A stretch of 14,382 nucleotides of DNA. Source: an uncultured Plesiomonas sp. GTDB taxonomy: Bacteria; Pseudomonadota; Gammaproteobacteria; Enterobacterales; CAMTGL01. Of this stretch, positions 14,084 to 14,382 are shown one piece after another (positions within the stretch are counted from its first letter, which is position 1; every line of letters begins with the position of its first letter). Under the pieces are notes generated by a model that worked only from the letters and a program-made list of their open reading frames with translations, had not been told where the DNA came from and made no database searches. A program made the translations under genes and the position numbers. The DNA lies in the NCBI GenBank assembly GCA_947071955.1, contig CAMTGL010000023.1:1-14382 (forward strand). The letters are read 5' to 3'.

Positions 14084-14156
14084 TATTCCATTATTTTGTC
14101 AGAGATTCGATATTTCTGACATTTAATAGCCTCAATATTAGCAACAAAATGGAATA
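14084..14156. repeat. Nested inverted repeats, possible three-way junction fold
   Basis: Outer arms TATTCCATT (14084-14092) and AATGGAATA (14148-14156) are perfect complements. Inside lie TGTCAGA (14097-14103) with TCTGACA (14115-14121), extendable to 10 bp with one G-U, and the shorter TAATA (14124-14128) with TATTA (14136-14140). Together they could fold as an outer stem with two hairpins. AT-richness makes chance pairing possible for the smallest arm. Confidence 0.45.
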
Positions 14157-14357
14157 ATTAATCTTGTGAAGTTGCAACATTTTTTACGCACTTTTTTACG
14201 GATAAAGGCTTGTTGATGTTTATGTTAGCGTTGCGCGTTTATTCTGCAATTACAGATGATCCGTAATGTTAAATTAAAACTCTTAACAATAAATGCGGGA
14301 AGAGTGGCATTTTAGTTACAATTCGAATCAAACATCATACAAAACAGACGCATAAAG

Positions 14358-14372
14358 TTTACAAAATGTAAA
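14358..14372. repeat. Operator-like palindrome near the right edge
   Basis: TTTACA and TGTAAA are perfect 6-base arms around AAA. The site lies just upstream of the expected atp operon. No regulator can be assigned. Confidence 0.4.
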
Positions 14373-14382
14373 TGATTTGACT

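Larger units (their letters stand above)
13992..14382. promoter_or_regulatory. Gene-free AT-rich region, probable atp operon upstream
   Basis: No coding sequence is visible. By conserved gene order, the next gene is expected to be atpI or atpB of the ATP synthase operon, whose start is not in the window. Contents seen: a nested inverted-repeat structure (14084-14156), a 9-base direct repeat TTTTTTACG at 14180 and 14192, and TTTACA-AAA-TGTAAA (14358-14372). I found no promoter that meets a reasonable -35/-10 standard. Confidence 0.6.

Noticed and set aside
1..14382. A novel defence, mobile or biosynthetic system
   Set aside because: Every gene in the window belongs to a conserved core family in conserved order; no transposase, integrase, toxin-antitoxin, CRISPR or unfamiliar gene was found.

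Overview
This window is the replication-origin neighbourhood of a gammaproteobacterial chromosome. The gene order is gyrB-recF-dnaN-dnaA (leftward), then rpmH-rnpA-yidD-yidC-mnmE-mioC (rightward), the origin oriC, and mnmG-rsmG (rightward), running up to the expected start of the ATP synthase operon. The proteins align closely with Escherichia/Vibrio/Aeromonas-type sequences. GATC (Dam) sites are very dense in the non-coding control regions, which suggests a Dam/SeqA organism. Moderate GC and the protein flavour point loosely to Aeromonadales (Tolumonas-like), but this placement is a guess from memory. Here the dnaA block and the mioC-oriC-mnmG block lie about 5 kb apart. In E. coli they are tens of kb apart.

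Layout. Positions 1-5890 (minus strand) hold gyrB (its 3' end is cut by the window edge), recF, dnaN and dnaA, a compact operon for initiation, clamp loading, repair and supercoiling. Positions 5891-6347 form a divergent control region with a consensus DnaA box, nine GATC sites, two sigma70-type promoters toward rpmH and several inverted repeats. Positions 6348-8706 hold rpmH (L34), rnpA (RNase P protein), yidD and yidC, tightly packed or overlapping. An intrinsic terminator then sits directly against the mnmE ribosome binding site. mnmE (8771-10177) is closed by a strong terminator. Positions 10244-10578 have no gene but carry ten GATC sites and a DnaA box upstream of mioC. oriC occupies 11017-11403, with three perfect consensus DnaA boxes, an AT-rich unwinding element of 13-mers and sixteen GATC sites. 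mnmG and rsmG follow and end at an intrinsic terminator. The last ~390 bases have no gene and contain a possible folded element and other repeats.

How the genes work together. DnaA binds oriC and probably its own promoter and the mioC promoter. DnaN is the sliding clamp, RecF acts in gap repair and GyrB is the gyrase ATPase subunit. MnmE and MnmG, encoded on either side of mioC-oriC, form one tRNA wobble-uridine modification complex. RnpA matures tRNA precursors, and YidD/YidC serve membrane protein insertion. All genes look intact and conserved. I see no mobile element, CRISPR, phage, tRNA/rRNA gene or novel gene system. What is worth a second look is in the non-coding DNA and in a few protein details: the dnaA start, a Lys for Arg in YidC, and the mnmE leader.
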